64,000 bases of DNA, from contig NZ_CP050137.1 of assembly GCF_013344685.1 (NCBI RefSeq), positions 2,907,001-2,971,000 on the forward strand, read 5' to 3'. This document shows, in pieces, positions 40,220 to 49,584 of the stretch. The notes below the pieces were generated by a model. It did no database searches and was not told where the DNA came from. It saw only the letters and a list, made by a program, of their open reading frames with translations. Every line of letters starts with the position of its first letter. Within the stretch, counting starts at the first letter, position 1. The DNA comes from Sphingomonas sp. CL5.1. GTDB lineage: Bacteria > Pseudomonadota > Alphaproteobacteria > Sphingomonadales > Sphingomonadaceae. A program made the translations under genes and the position numbers.

Positions 40220-42652
40220 TCAAAGCCACGCCTTCTGCGTCGCGCCGATCACGCGCCGCGCGGTCGGGCGATCGTAGCCGAGACCGAGATCGAGCCAGTA
40301 GGTGACGGCATAATATCGCCCTTCGGGCTCCGCCCGATAGGCGCGCAACAGTTTCTCGACCCGGGTGCGACCGACGCTCACGGGCACCTTTCGCGCCACG
40401 GCTCGCCGCACATGGTCCTTGTCGCTGAGCAAAAGGGCGATGATGGCATCGTCGGTCAGCTTCGCGAACTCGTTGGCCGGCGTGGATTCGATCAGCAGTG
40501 CAAGCATATGTGTCGGAAGGTCGAGGGCGATGAGCTCGGACAGGTCCTTGTTCAGTCGCAGGATGACTCGGGCCGCCTCGGTAAATTCGGCCTGAATGTC
40601 GCCATCGTCGTGGGGGACCGTGATCATCGGCGCTTCGCTCAGCCGAACGATGTCCCTTGCGTTACCGAGCGTCTTGAGGAACGCGATCACCGGCATCGTC
40701 GTCGGAACGCCGCTGTGATCGAGAACTTCGCGAACAAGCTCAAGATCGGCTGCGTCCCGCTGCGCCGCCACGATTTCGAGAGCGGCCTTGGTCAAGTCCC
40801 TCTTCTTCGCGACCTCCGGGTCGGTTCGCCGGCCGATCGAGAGCAAGCTTACGGCGGTCTCCGGCGGCGCCTTGATGCCTTCCGGCCAGTGCAACGCGAA
40901 ATAGCTCTCGAAGCCGTCGCGCAGGTCTGCCCTCAGGCGCGTGCCGAAATCACCGATGCGCCGCGCGGCGAGCGCCTGATAGGCGGCGTCGCGATGCGTG
41001 GGCGTGCTAAGCAGGGTCTCCAGCATCGCGGCGGGCAGCGACCGCAGACGCTCGGTGCGATAGTCCTCGAAGAGCACGGCGCCTGACGAGTCGATCGAGG
41101 CGAAGAAATTGTAGCTCGCGAGCGGCGATCGCGAATGTGCGAGGACCTTGTACGCTTCGTCGAGCGACAGTCCCTGCCCGAGCCGGTCGAGCGCGCGCAA
41201 CGCGGCGAGACGGACCTTCGCCGACTCGTCCGATTTCGCGCGATCGAGCGTTTCGAGGTCGATGGCGCCGCGTTCGCTCAGTTCGCGGACCACGGCCGCT
41301 CGGACCTCTGGAGAACGATGATCGAGGCCGTTGCGCAGCATCTGCATGGGCAGTTGTGCGACCTGCTGCAGAGCACGAGCCTGCAATCCTTCGTCGATCT
41401 TCTCGTAGGACGTTCCGATCAGATATTCGGCCGCCTCCTTGTCGCCTTGCCGCAGGTGGATGGCGACGGCCGCCTCCAGCGCGGCCGCCAATGTCTTGCT
41501 TGCGGCGCGCTCTACCTCCTGCTGGACCAAAGGAAGCTCGCGCGGCGTGCCGAGATCCCGAAGGTATCGCAGCGCCGCCACCTTGATCTCGGACTCCGTG
41601 GCCTCCCCGAGCCAGTAATTCCCCACCGCTTCCTCCTTGAGGAAGGACAGTTGCTCGATCGGCGCCTGCAGCCGGCGCATGGCCTCAATCGCGCCGCTTC
41701 GTTCGGCGGGCTCGCCGAATATGGTGAGGCTCATCAGCAGGTCGGCTTCCTTGCTGGTGATATTGGCAAGCCAGCTCCAGACCGGCAGGTTCTCCTGCGC
41801 AATCGCGCTCAGACCCGCCTCCAAAAGCCCACGCCGTTCCGCGAAGGACAGGTCGAAGCTGCCGCGGCCTGAATAGATGAGGTTGGCGTCGTGCACGCCG
41901 ATGAGTTGCTTGTCGTTGTTGGAGAGGCCGGCGGATGTCGCGATCAGGCGCAGGCGCGCCACCTCGGTTGCCGTGAGAGTGCCATTCCTTCGGACGGTGG
42001 CGGAGGTCTCGAAGAGGAAGTCGGCATCTGGAGCGACTTCGTCGTTCGCCGCGATAGCGGACTGATCCGTCCTCTCGGACTTGCGCGCTATCTCGATCGG
42101 CCGTTCTTCGCGTGGCGCCGCCGATTGTCTCAGCAGCTGGATGACGTGGTGGGAGAGGAACTCCCGGACCCGCGCCGCGAAATCGTCGGCTCCACCGAAC
42201 GTGCCATAAAGGAAGGTCTTCTCCGCCTTCAGCTTCTCCTGGAAGGCGAGAACCTTCTGCAGCTCGGCGCCAGGATCGCGCATCTGTCCCGGTTCGACCG
42301 ACTTGAAGAACATAGCCATGATCGGACTGCTGGTCTCGGCATGACGCTTGCGCGAAAGCTCGAACTCTTCTTCGAAGCCGGACGTGTAGGGGCCGTCGAG
42401 CGATGGGCGCGATCCCCAGGACGTCCAAATCGCACCGATGAACAGATCGCAGGTTTCCATGTCGGCGTTGATGATCTGCTGGGGACGCCCATGGCCGGAG
42501 AGCGTCTCCTCCCAGCCGATCAGTTCGAGACGACCGCCCAAGGGTCTTGCGACAGACCGATTGACCTCCTCGGCGGCAGCAAACGCGGCCTTGCGCTCTT
42601 CTTCGAGCCCGCCCGGAGATGCAATGAAGGCACGGATAAGCTTGATGTCCAT
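40220..42652 (-). CDS. DUF4062 (TIR-like) protein with long helical-repeat C-terminus
   Basis: An 810-residue protein, first gene of the operon. Residues 1-190 match DUF4062: KLIRAFIASPGGLEEER, CDLFIGAIWTSWG, the conserved SGFEEEFELSRKR (acidic pair near 94-96) and MAMFFKS. DUF4062 is a TIR-like domain seen in NTPase-linked immunity proteins. The rest (about 260-800) is Leu/Ala-rich helical repeats resembling HEAT/ARM units (SPEVRAAVVRELSERGAIDL, AKVRLAALRALDRLGQ). ATG 42652 is taken; the longer frame has no family support. Its stop lies 24 bp before the next ATG. It could sense phage proteins and signal to the partners. Confidence 0.78.
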   Translation of the reverse strand: MDIKLIRAFIASPGGLEEERKAAFAAAEEVNRSVARPLGGRLELIGWEETLSGHGRPQQIINADMETCDLFIGAIWTSWGSRPSLDGPYTSGFEEEFELSRKRHAETSSPIMAMFFKSVEPGQMRDPGAELQKVLAFQEKLKAEKTFLYGTFGGADDFAARVREFLSHHVIQLLRQSAAPREERPIEIARKSERTDQSAIAANDEVAPDADFLFETSATVRRNGTLTATEVARLRLIATSAGLSNNDKQLIGVHDANLIYSGRGSFDLSFAERRGLLEAGLSAIAQENLPVWSWLANITSKEADLLMSLTIFGEPAERSGAIEAMRRLQAPIEQLSFLKEEAVGNYWLGEATESEIKVAALRYLRDLGTPRELPLVQQEVERAASKTLAAALEAAVAIHLRQGDKEAAEYLIGTSYEKIDEGLQARALQQVAQLPMQMLRNGLDHRSPEVRAAVVRELSERGAIDLETLDRAKSDESAKVRLAALRALDRLGQGLSLDEAYKVLAHSRSPLASYNFFASIDSSGAVLFEDYRTERLRSLPAAMLETLLSTPTHRDAAYQALAARRIGDFGTRLRADLRDGFESYFALHWPEGIKAPPETAVSLLSIGRRTDPEVAKKRDLTKAALEIVAAQRDAADLELVREVLDHSGVPTTMPVIAFLKTLGNARDIVRLSEAPMITVPHDDGDIQAEFTEAARVILRLNKDLSELIALDLPTHMLALLIESTPANEFAKLTDDAIIALLLSDKDHVRRAVARKVPVSVGRTRVEKLLRAYRAEPEGRYYAVTYWLDLGLGYDRPTARRVIGATQKAWL

Positions 42653-43126
42653 GCGACGACATGAGCCACGGACCGGAGTCCGGTGCAAGTCGAAGAAGCT
42701 CGTCGCTGCGCGTCGACCTGGTCCGCACGACCTTCCGCCCGCCGCCGCCGACATCTATTTCTGTGTCTGCGATCTTGATAAGGCCGGACCCGACCGCGCC
42801 CTAGATGAGTTTGGCGCGAACATTTCCGGGGACAGTACCGACCTGTGGGTGCCCCTTAACTAACTCTCCACTAGCGCCAGCTTTCGGCCGGCGGGTTTGC
42901 CGGTCAACTCAATGAGAGGCGCAACTGAGCTTCAGGCTAAGAGGGCGCAGACGGCGAACGGCGATAAAGCGTCTGCCGGCGACGCCGTCTCCTTTACAGC
43001 GTGAGGATCGAAAGCGCATGTCCGTTTCTCCAAGCTCATCCCCCGGAAGCCGTCAGTCAGCAACCGGCCCAATTGCCGTTGACGGCGAGTGCCTGAACGT
43101 AGGACAGCTTTCGACGAGCGATCCCG
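42653..43126. other. Upstream region of the five-gene operon
   Basis: Should contain the operon promoter on the minus strand, but no clear -35/-10 pair was identified. No gene is recognised. Confidence 0.4.
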
Positions 43127-43330
43127 CACGACGACTTCTTCGATGCGTTGAAAGCGAAGGGCGTTTACGACGTGGCGGTGATCGGCGTCGCTGCCGACTA
43201 TTGCGTCCGCTGGGCGATCGATGGCCTGCTCACCCATGAGTTCGATGTCTCCGTTCCGGTCGGACTCACGTGCGGGATCGATCGCCAGATCGAGACGGTC
43301 GCCTCACCCGCGAATGACCGAGTGGCTTGA
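43127..43330 (+). pseudogene. Remnant of an isochorismatase/nicotinamidase-family gene
   Basis: A frame without a usable start reads HDDFFDALKAKGVYDVAVIG, then VAADYCVRWAIDGLLTHEFD, then VGLTCGID. This is the cysteine-hydrolase active-site half (ADYCV with the nucleophilic Cys) of isochorismatase-like proteins. The N-terminal half with the catalytic Asp and Lys is missing. Confidence 0.65.
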
Positions 43331-43520
43331 GCTTGAGGAAGAGGTCGGGAGGGGATTCAATCTCGTTTCGCAGGACCCACTGATTGCGATCGGCGATTCG
43401 GCAATTCAGTGCCGCTCGGGACCGCCGAAAGGTGAAACATCGGTGAAAAATTCTGAACCCAATGAAACCTCGCATCACTTCGGATTTGTAGCGCAAACTG
43501 TAGCGCGAATGGCAAATTTA

Positions 43521-43542
43521 GTGGGTTTTCCGGAAAACCCAC
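43521..43542. repeat. Perfect 22-bp palindrome beside the tRNA-Lys attachment site
   Basis: Two arms of GTGGGTTTTCC/GGAAAACCCAC with no loop, 44 bp downstream of the tRNA-Lys 3' end on the minus strand. Direct TGTAGCGC words lie just left (about 43486-43505). It could bind an accessory recombination protein, or act in transcription termination although no T run follows. Confidence 0.7.
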
Positions 43543-43585
43543 CGACCGCGCCATCACCATAAGTGATTGATTTTATTAGAAATTT

Positions 43586-43661
<76 letters not shown>

Positions 43662-43753
43662 ATTCCGGCGGCGGAAGGCGGCTTTGGGAGCGGCCTTGCG
43701 ATCGGAAGCGCGCGGTTAGCAGGCATAATCCGGTTTGCAAATACCTTTTTGCT

Positions 43754-44866
43754 TCACCAGCCCGTTTTTCGGCGGCTTTCGCGGTCGATCGACATCAGGA
43801 TGCCCAGGCACAGCAGCACCGTCATCTGCGCCGAGCCGCCGAAGCTGACCAACGGCAGCGGGATGCCGACTACGGGGGCAAGGCCCATCACCATCATCAG
43901 ATTGATCGCGACGTAGAAGAAGATCGTCGTCGCCAGCCCCGCCGCGGTCAGTTTGGCGAAGCGCGATTTCGCGCGGATGCCGACGTTCACGCCCCAGCGG
44001 ATCACCATCAGATAGGCGGCGATGATGAAGACGCCGCCGGCCAGCCCCCATTCCTCGGCCATCGTCGCGAAGACGAAATCGGTCTGCCCCTCGGGCAGAT
44101 AGTCGAGGTGGCTTTGCGTACCGTTGAGGAAGCCCTTGCCGAACACCCCGCCGGAGCCGATCGCGATCTTCGACTGGGTGATGTGATAGCCGGTGCGCAA
44201 CGGATCGCTTTCCGGGTCCATGAAGATCAGCACGCGGTTGCGCTGGTAATCGTGCAGCACGAAGTTGAAGGCGAGGGGGGCGGCAATGGCGAGCGCCAGC
44301 GCCCCGCCGACGAACAGCCGTAAAGGAATGCCGGCGAGGAACATCACCGTCACGCCGCCGGCGCAGATCATCAGCGCGGTGCCGAGATCGGGCTGGAGCA
44401 TGACCAGCGCCGCCGGCACGCCGATCAGCACGCACGGCGGCCAGATCGCCCCGAAGCGCCGCGTCTCCGATGGCGGCAGCATGTCGTAGAAGCGCGCGCA
44501 GGCCATGACGATCGCCGGCTTCATCAGCTCCGACGGCTGCAACCGTATGAAGCCGAGATCGAGCCAGCGTTGGCTCCCCCCGCGCACCGCGCCGAGCAGC
44601 TCGACCGCGAACAGCAGCACGACCAGCACGACATAGGCCGGGAAGGCGGCGCGTCGCCACACGTCCTCGCGCACGCCGCTGATCGCTATTGCGGCGGCGA
44701 GGAAGACGAATAGCCGAACGCCCTGCGGCAAGGCCCACGGGCGCAGGCTGCCCCCGGCGGCGGAGAACAGCACGACCAGCCCGAAACAGCCGATCGCGGT
44801 GATCGTCAGCAGCACCCGCCACGGCAGGCGGGCAAGCGGCGCGGGGATGATGGAATTGCGGATCAT
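43754..44866 (-). CDS. rodA: Rod-shape glycosyltransferase RodA
   Basis: A 370-residue multi-pass membrane protein of the SEDS family, the peptidoglycan polymerase of the elongasome working with PBP2. Signature segments: GGSQRWLDLGFIRLQPSE, PDLGTALMI, HYQRNRVLIFMDPESDPLRT-type loop and GLAPVVGIPLPLVSFGGSA at the C-terminus. ATG 44866 was chosen; its ATGA overlap with the mrdA stop shows translational coupling. It is the last gene of the mreB-mreC-mreD-mrdA-rodA operon, directly followed by tRNA-Lys and the island. Confidence 0.95.
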   Translation of the reverse strand: MIRNSIIPAPLARLPWRVLLTITAIGCFGLVVLFSAAGGSLRPWALPQGVRLFVFLAAAIAISGVREDVWRRAAFPAYVVLVVLLFAVELLGAVRGGSQRWLDLGFIRLQPSELMKPAIVMACARFYDMLPPSETRRFGAIWPPCVLIGVPAALVMLQPDLGTALMICAGGVTVMFLAGIPLRLFVGGALALAIAAPLAFNFVLHDYQRNRVLIFMDPESDPLRTGYHITQSKIAIGSGGVFGKGFLNGTQSHLDYLPEGQTDFVFATMAEEWGLAGGVFIIAAYLMVIRWGVNVGIRAKSRFAKLTAAGLATTIFFYVAINLMMVMGLAPVVGIPLPLVSFGGSAQMTVLLCLGILMSIDRESRRKTGW

Positions 44867-46962
44867 CGCTCGGGCGTGGTCGATTCGGGGGAGCCGGTGG
44901 TGCCGGCAACGCCGCCGGTGTTGGCGATGTCGCCGGGCGTCTCGTCGGCATTTGCGTTGCGCGCGCGGGTGACAGCCTCCACGGCGGGCGCGTCGGTGGG
45001 GGCGGGAGCGTCGGTCTCGGTGGCGAGGCCGGCCTCGCTCTCGGCGGCGTTGGCGGCCTTGCGATAGGCATCCGCCTCGGCGGCCATGCGCGTGCGGATG
45101 TCGCCGCCCCAGGTCGGCTCGACCTCGGCCAGCGACTTGATCGCGCGGTCGCGATCGAACAGCCAGGTCATGATGTCGCGGCCGATCATCGGGGAATCGA
45201 GGTTGCGCACGGTATGGCCGCCATGTTCGAGCACGACGGCGGCGGCATAGCGCGGATTGTCCGCCGGCGCGAAGCAGATGAACAGCGCGTGGTCGCGCAG
45301 CCGGAACGGCAGGCTGGCGTTCTTGAGCACGCCCGAGCGCCGCTCCGCCATCGTGATGCGGCGCACCTGCGCGGTGCCGGTCTTGGCGGCGAGCTGCACG
45401 CCGGGGACGTACATGCGCGAGGCGCCGCCGGTGCCGCCGCCGTTCACCACCTTCCACATCCCCTCGCGCACGATGCGCAGGTGATCGGGATTGACCGCCA
45501 GCGCGGCGGCGTCGCGATGGACATGGCCGGCGAGCAGGCTGGGCTGGATCGACCGGCCGGACGCGATCCGCGCCGCCATCACCGCGAGCTGCATCGGATT
45601 GGCGAGCACATAGCCCTGGCCGATCGAGGCGTTGAGCGAATCCGCCACCGTCCAGTCGCTCTTGTACTTGCGGCGTTTCCACGCGCTGTCCGGCACGGTG
45701 CCGTAGCGCTGGGTGGTGAGGGGCAGATCGTATTTCTGCCCCAGCCCGACCATCCGCGCGATCGGCGCGACGTGATCGTAGCCGAGCCGCCGCACCATCT
45801 CGTAGAAATAGATGTCGCAGCTTTGCGCGATCGCGCTACGCATATCGAGCGGGCCATGGCCGCGCCGCTTGTGGCAGTGGAACACGCCGGTGCCGACGCG
45901 CAGCGAGCCGGAGCAGAAGATGCGCTCGTCCGGCCCGACCCCGGCCTCCAGCAGCGCGAGCGCGTTCATCGGCTTGACGGTGGAGCCGGGGGGGTAAAGC
46001 CCCTGCGTCACCTTGTTCATCAGCGGGACGTGATCGTTGGCGCTCAGCATCTCCCATTCGAGATGGCTGATCCCGGCGGAGAAGCTGTTGGGGTCGTAGG
46101 CCGGCATCGAGACCATCGCCAGCATCTCGCCGGTTAGGCAATCGAACACCACCGCCGAGCCGGAATTGGTGCCGAGCCGCCGCGCGGCATATTCCTGAAG
46201 CCCGGCGTCGATCGTCAGCTTCTGCGTCTTGCCGGGGATGTCGGGGCGGGTGGCCAGTTCCGCGACGAGCTTGCCGCGCGCCGTCACCTCGACGCGCTTC
46301 GCGCCGGGGGTGCCGCGCAATTCCTTCTCCAGCGCCTTTTCGAGGCCGTCCTTGCCGAGCTTGAAGCCGGGGGTGACGAGCAGCGGGTCCTTCGTCGCCT
46401 TGAACTGCTCGGCGGTGGCGGTGCCGACATAGCCGGTGAGATGCGCGACCGCCGCGCCCGCCGGATAGTTGCGCGCGAAGCCGCGCGTCGGCGCGACGCC
46501 GGGCAACTCGGGCTGGCGCACCTGCACCGCCGCGAACCGCTCCCACGAGATATTGTCGATCACCTGCACCGGCTGGAAACCGGCCGCCTTCTTGAGATCG
46601 GCGCGGACGCGCAGCAGGTCCTCCGGCGTCAGGTCGAGCAATTTCTGGAGCAGCGCCAGCGTGCGATCGAGGTCCTCGACGCGATCGGGGATGATGTCGA
46701 CGCGGAAATCGGTGCGGTTGTCGGCGATCGGATGGCCGTTGCGGTCCACCATCCAGCCGCGGCGCGGCGGGATCATCGTGTTGTTGACGCGGTTGCTCTC
46801 GGACAGGCTGCTGTAGCGCTCGTTCTCGGCGATCGCGAGCCAGCCCATCCGCGTGACGAGCAGCGCGCCGACCCCGATCTGCGCGGTGCCGAGCAGCCAG
46901 GCGCGGCGGGAGAAGGTATAGCCCTGCTGCGCCTCGGTGGCGATCCGGGGGACGCGGCTCAT
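44863..46962 (-). CDS. mrdA: Penicillin-binding protein 2 (peptidoglycan D,D-transpeptidase)
   Basis: A 699-residue elongasome transpeptidase. One N-terminal membrane segment (LGTAQIGVGALLVTRMGWLA), a PBP dimerisation domain (IPPRRGWMVDRNG onward), then the catalytic domain with SxxK in PPGSTVKP (about residue 320), SCD in place of SxN, and KTG in AAKTGTAQV. The C-terminus has an unusual Thr/Pro/Ala-rich acidic tail (ESEAGLATETDAPAPTDA). It overlaps mreD and rodA by 4 bp each. ATG 46962 was chosen; longer readings run into mreD. Confidence 0.95.
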   Translation of the reverse strand: MSRVPRIATEAQQGYTFSRRAWLLGTAQIGVGALLVTRMGWLAIAENERYSSLSESNRVNNTMIPPRRGWMVDRNGHPIADNRTDFRVDIIPDRVEDLDRTLALLQKLLDLTPEDLLRVRADLKKAAGFQPVQVIDNISWERFAAVQVRQPELPGVAPTRGFARNYPAGAAVAHLTGYVGTATAEQFKATKDPLLVTPGFKLGKDGLEKALEKELRGTPGAKRVEVTARGKLVAELATRPDIPGKTQKLTIDAGLQEYAARRLGTNSGSAVVFDCLTGEMLAMVSMPAYDPNSFSAGISHLEWEMLSANDHVPLMNKVTQGLYPPGSTVKPMNALALLEAGVGPDERIFCSGSLRVGTGVFHCHKRRGHGPLDMRSAIAQSCDIYFYEMVRRLGYDHVAPIARMVGLGQKYDLPLTTQRYGTVPDSAWKRRKYKSDWTVADSLNASIGQGYVLANPMQLAVMAARIASGRSIQPSLLAGHVHRDAAALAVNPDHLRIVREGMWKVVNGGGTGGASRMYVPGVQLAAKTGTAQVRRITMAERRSGVLKNASLPFRLRDHALFICFAPADNPRYAAAVVLEHGGHTVRNLDSPMIGRDIMTWLFDRDRAIKSLAEVEPTWGGDIRTRMAAEADAYRKAANAAESEAGLATETDAPAPTDAPAVEAVTRARNANADETPGDIANTGGVAGTTGSPESTTPER

Positions 46963-47471
46963 TCGACCGCCCGTTTGCGGTCGATCCAGGCGACGATGCG
47001 CGCAGCGAGAGGGAAGACGAGGATCGACACGACGATCTGGATCACTAGCACGGCATCGACGTGCGCGGTAAGCGGCGACGCGACCAGCCTGCCGCCGGCG
47101 AGGCACAGGACGATCGCGGCGGCGGCGATCATCCAGTCCTGCCAGAAATCGCGGAACATGGTGCGCTGGTCGAACAGGTCGATCAGGAAGAAGGCGAGCG
47201 TCCACAGCACCATCGCGCTGCCGAGCGGCTGGCCGCTCAGCAGGTCGTCGAACAGGCCGAGCAGCGGCGGCGTCCAGCGGCGCAGCGCGAGCGGGGCGAG
47301 CAACCGCCACGCCAGCAGCATCAGCAGGCCGCACGGCGGCAGCAGGCCGAGCGTCGCGCCGAACGGGGCGATGGTGACGAGCGAGCCGGCCATCACCGTC
47401 ATCCACGGGATCGCGCGCGCGCGGCCGGCGGGGAGCAGCGGATCGAACGGCTTGCGCGGCGCGATGCTCAT
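46959..47471 (-). CDS. mreD: Rod-shape-determining protein MreD
   Basis: A 170-residue inner-membrane protein with about five hydrophobic helices (LLMLLAWRLLAPLAL, LWTLAFFLIDLF, AAAAIVLCLAG, VLVIQIVVSILVFPL). MreD sequences are poorly conserved; assignment rests on size, topology and its place between mreC and mrdA, with 4-bp overlaps to both. It links MreC and the RodA/PBP2 synthase. Confidence 0.88.
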   Translation of the reverse strand: MSIAPRKPFDPLLPAGRARAIPWMTVMAGSLVTIAPFGATLGLLPPCGLLMLLAWRLLAPLALRRWTPPLLGLFDDLLSGQPLGSAMVLWTLAFFLIDLFDQRTMFRDFWQDWMIAAAAIVLCLAGGRLVASPLTAHVDAVLVIQIVVSILVFPLAARIVAWIDRKRAVE

Positions 47472-48361
47472 TTCCTGCCCTTGCTCTTGTCGGGCAGGGG
47501 ACGCGGCGGCGGGGGCGGGGGGACGAACGCCTCGCTGACCAGCGCGAAATCGAACGTGTCGGGCCGCGCATAGGGCTGCGCCGGCGCGGTGTCGCTCCCG
47601 GCGCGGACGACGCGCGCGACCAGCACGCCCGGCGTGTAGATGCCGCCGGTGCCGGAGGTGACGAACCGGTCGCCGGGCCTGAGCTTCGCGTCCGCCGTAT
47701 CGACCGAACGGATATCGACCATCCCGTCGCCGCGCCCGGCGGCCAGCGCCGGCATCCCGTCGCCGATGCGGCGGACGGGGACGATGCTGTTCGGGTCGGT
47801 GAGCAGCAGCACGCGCGCGGTGTTCGGCCCGGTCTCCACGACGCGGCCGAGCAGCCCGTCCGGCCCGCGCACCGGCTGCCCCTCGCGCACGCCCTGCCAG
47901 ATGCCGGCGTTGAGCACGCCGAAGCGCCGCGTGCTCGACGCGGACGAGCTGACGATGCGCGCGGTGACGACCGGGTTGGGCGTGCCGTCGCGCAGCTTGA
48001 GCAGCCCGCGCAGCCGGCGGTTGTCGCGCACGATGATCTGCGCCTGGAGCAGCGCGGCGCGGGTGCGCTTCACCTCGGCGCGCAATTCCTCATTCTCGCC
48101 GTGGACGCGGAAATAGCCGCCGATCGCGTCGGGGGCCCCCGCCACGGTGCCGAACGCCGCCGACAGCCCCGACGACACCGGCGTCGTCACCTCGCGCAAT
48201 GTGGCGCGCAGCGCGGCGAAGGCGGCCGGGTTGAACGCCGACAGGGCGAGCAGCACCGCGCCGACCACCGCGCCGGCGATGGCCAGTATATAGGTCAGGA
48301 ACAGCGAATATTGCGCCCGCCGCGAGAAACCCGGGCGCCGGTCCCGCGTCGGCGCCATCAC
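47468..48361 (-). CDS. mreC: Rod-shape-determining protein MreC
   Basis: A 297-residue bitopic protein: one N-terminal membrane helix (LFLTYILAIAGAVVGAVLLA), a coiled coil (ENEELRAEVKRTRAALLQAQ) and two beta domains (GLLGRVVETGPNTARVLLLTD). It scaffolds the elongasome in the periplasm. The C-terminus is rich in Pro and basic residues (PPPPPRPLPDKSKGRK). It follows mreB by 28 bp and overlaps mreD by 4. Confidence 0.93.
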   Translation of the reverse strand: MMAPTRDRRPGFSRRAQYSLFLTYILAIAGAVVGAVLLALSAFNPAAFAALRATLREVTTPVSSGLSAAFGTVAGAPDAIGGYFRVHGENEELRAEVKRTRAALLQAQIIVRDNRRLRGLLKLRDGTPNPVVTARIVSSSASSTRRFGVLNAGIWQGVREGQPVRGPDGLLGRVVETGPNTARVLLLTDPNSIVPVRRIGDGMPALAAGRGDGMVDIRSVDTADAKLRPGDRFVTSGTGGIYTPGVLVARVVRAGSDTAPAQPYARPDTFDFALVSEAFVPPPPPPRPLPDKSKGRK

Positions 48362-48389
48362 CTATGCCTCTTGAGAAAAGCCTCGCCGC

Positions 48390-49584
<1,195 letters not shown>

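Noticed and set aside
42653..42754. N-terminal extension of the DUF4062 protein by 34 residues
   Set aside because: DUF4062 proteins begin close to the ATG 42652 start and the extension is Arg/Gly-rich with no support.
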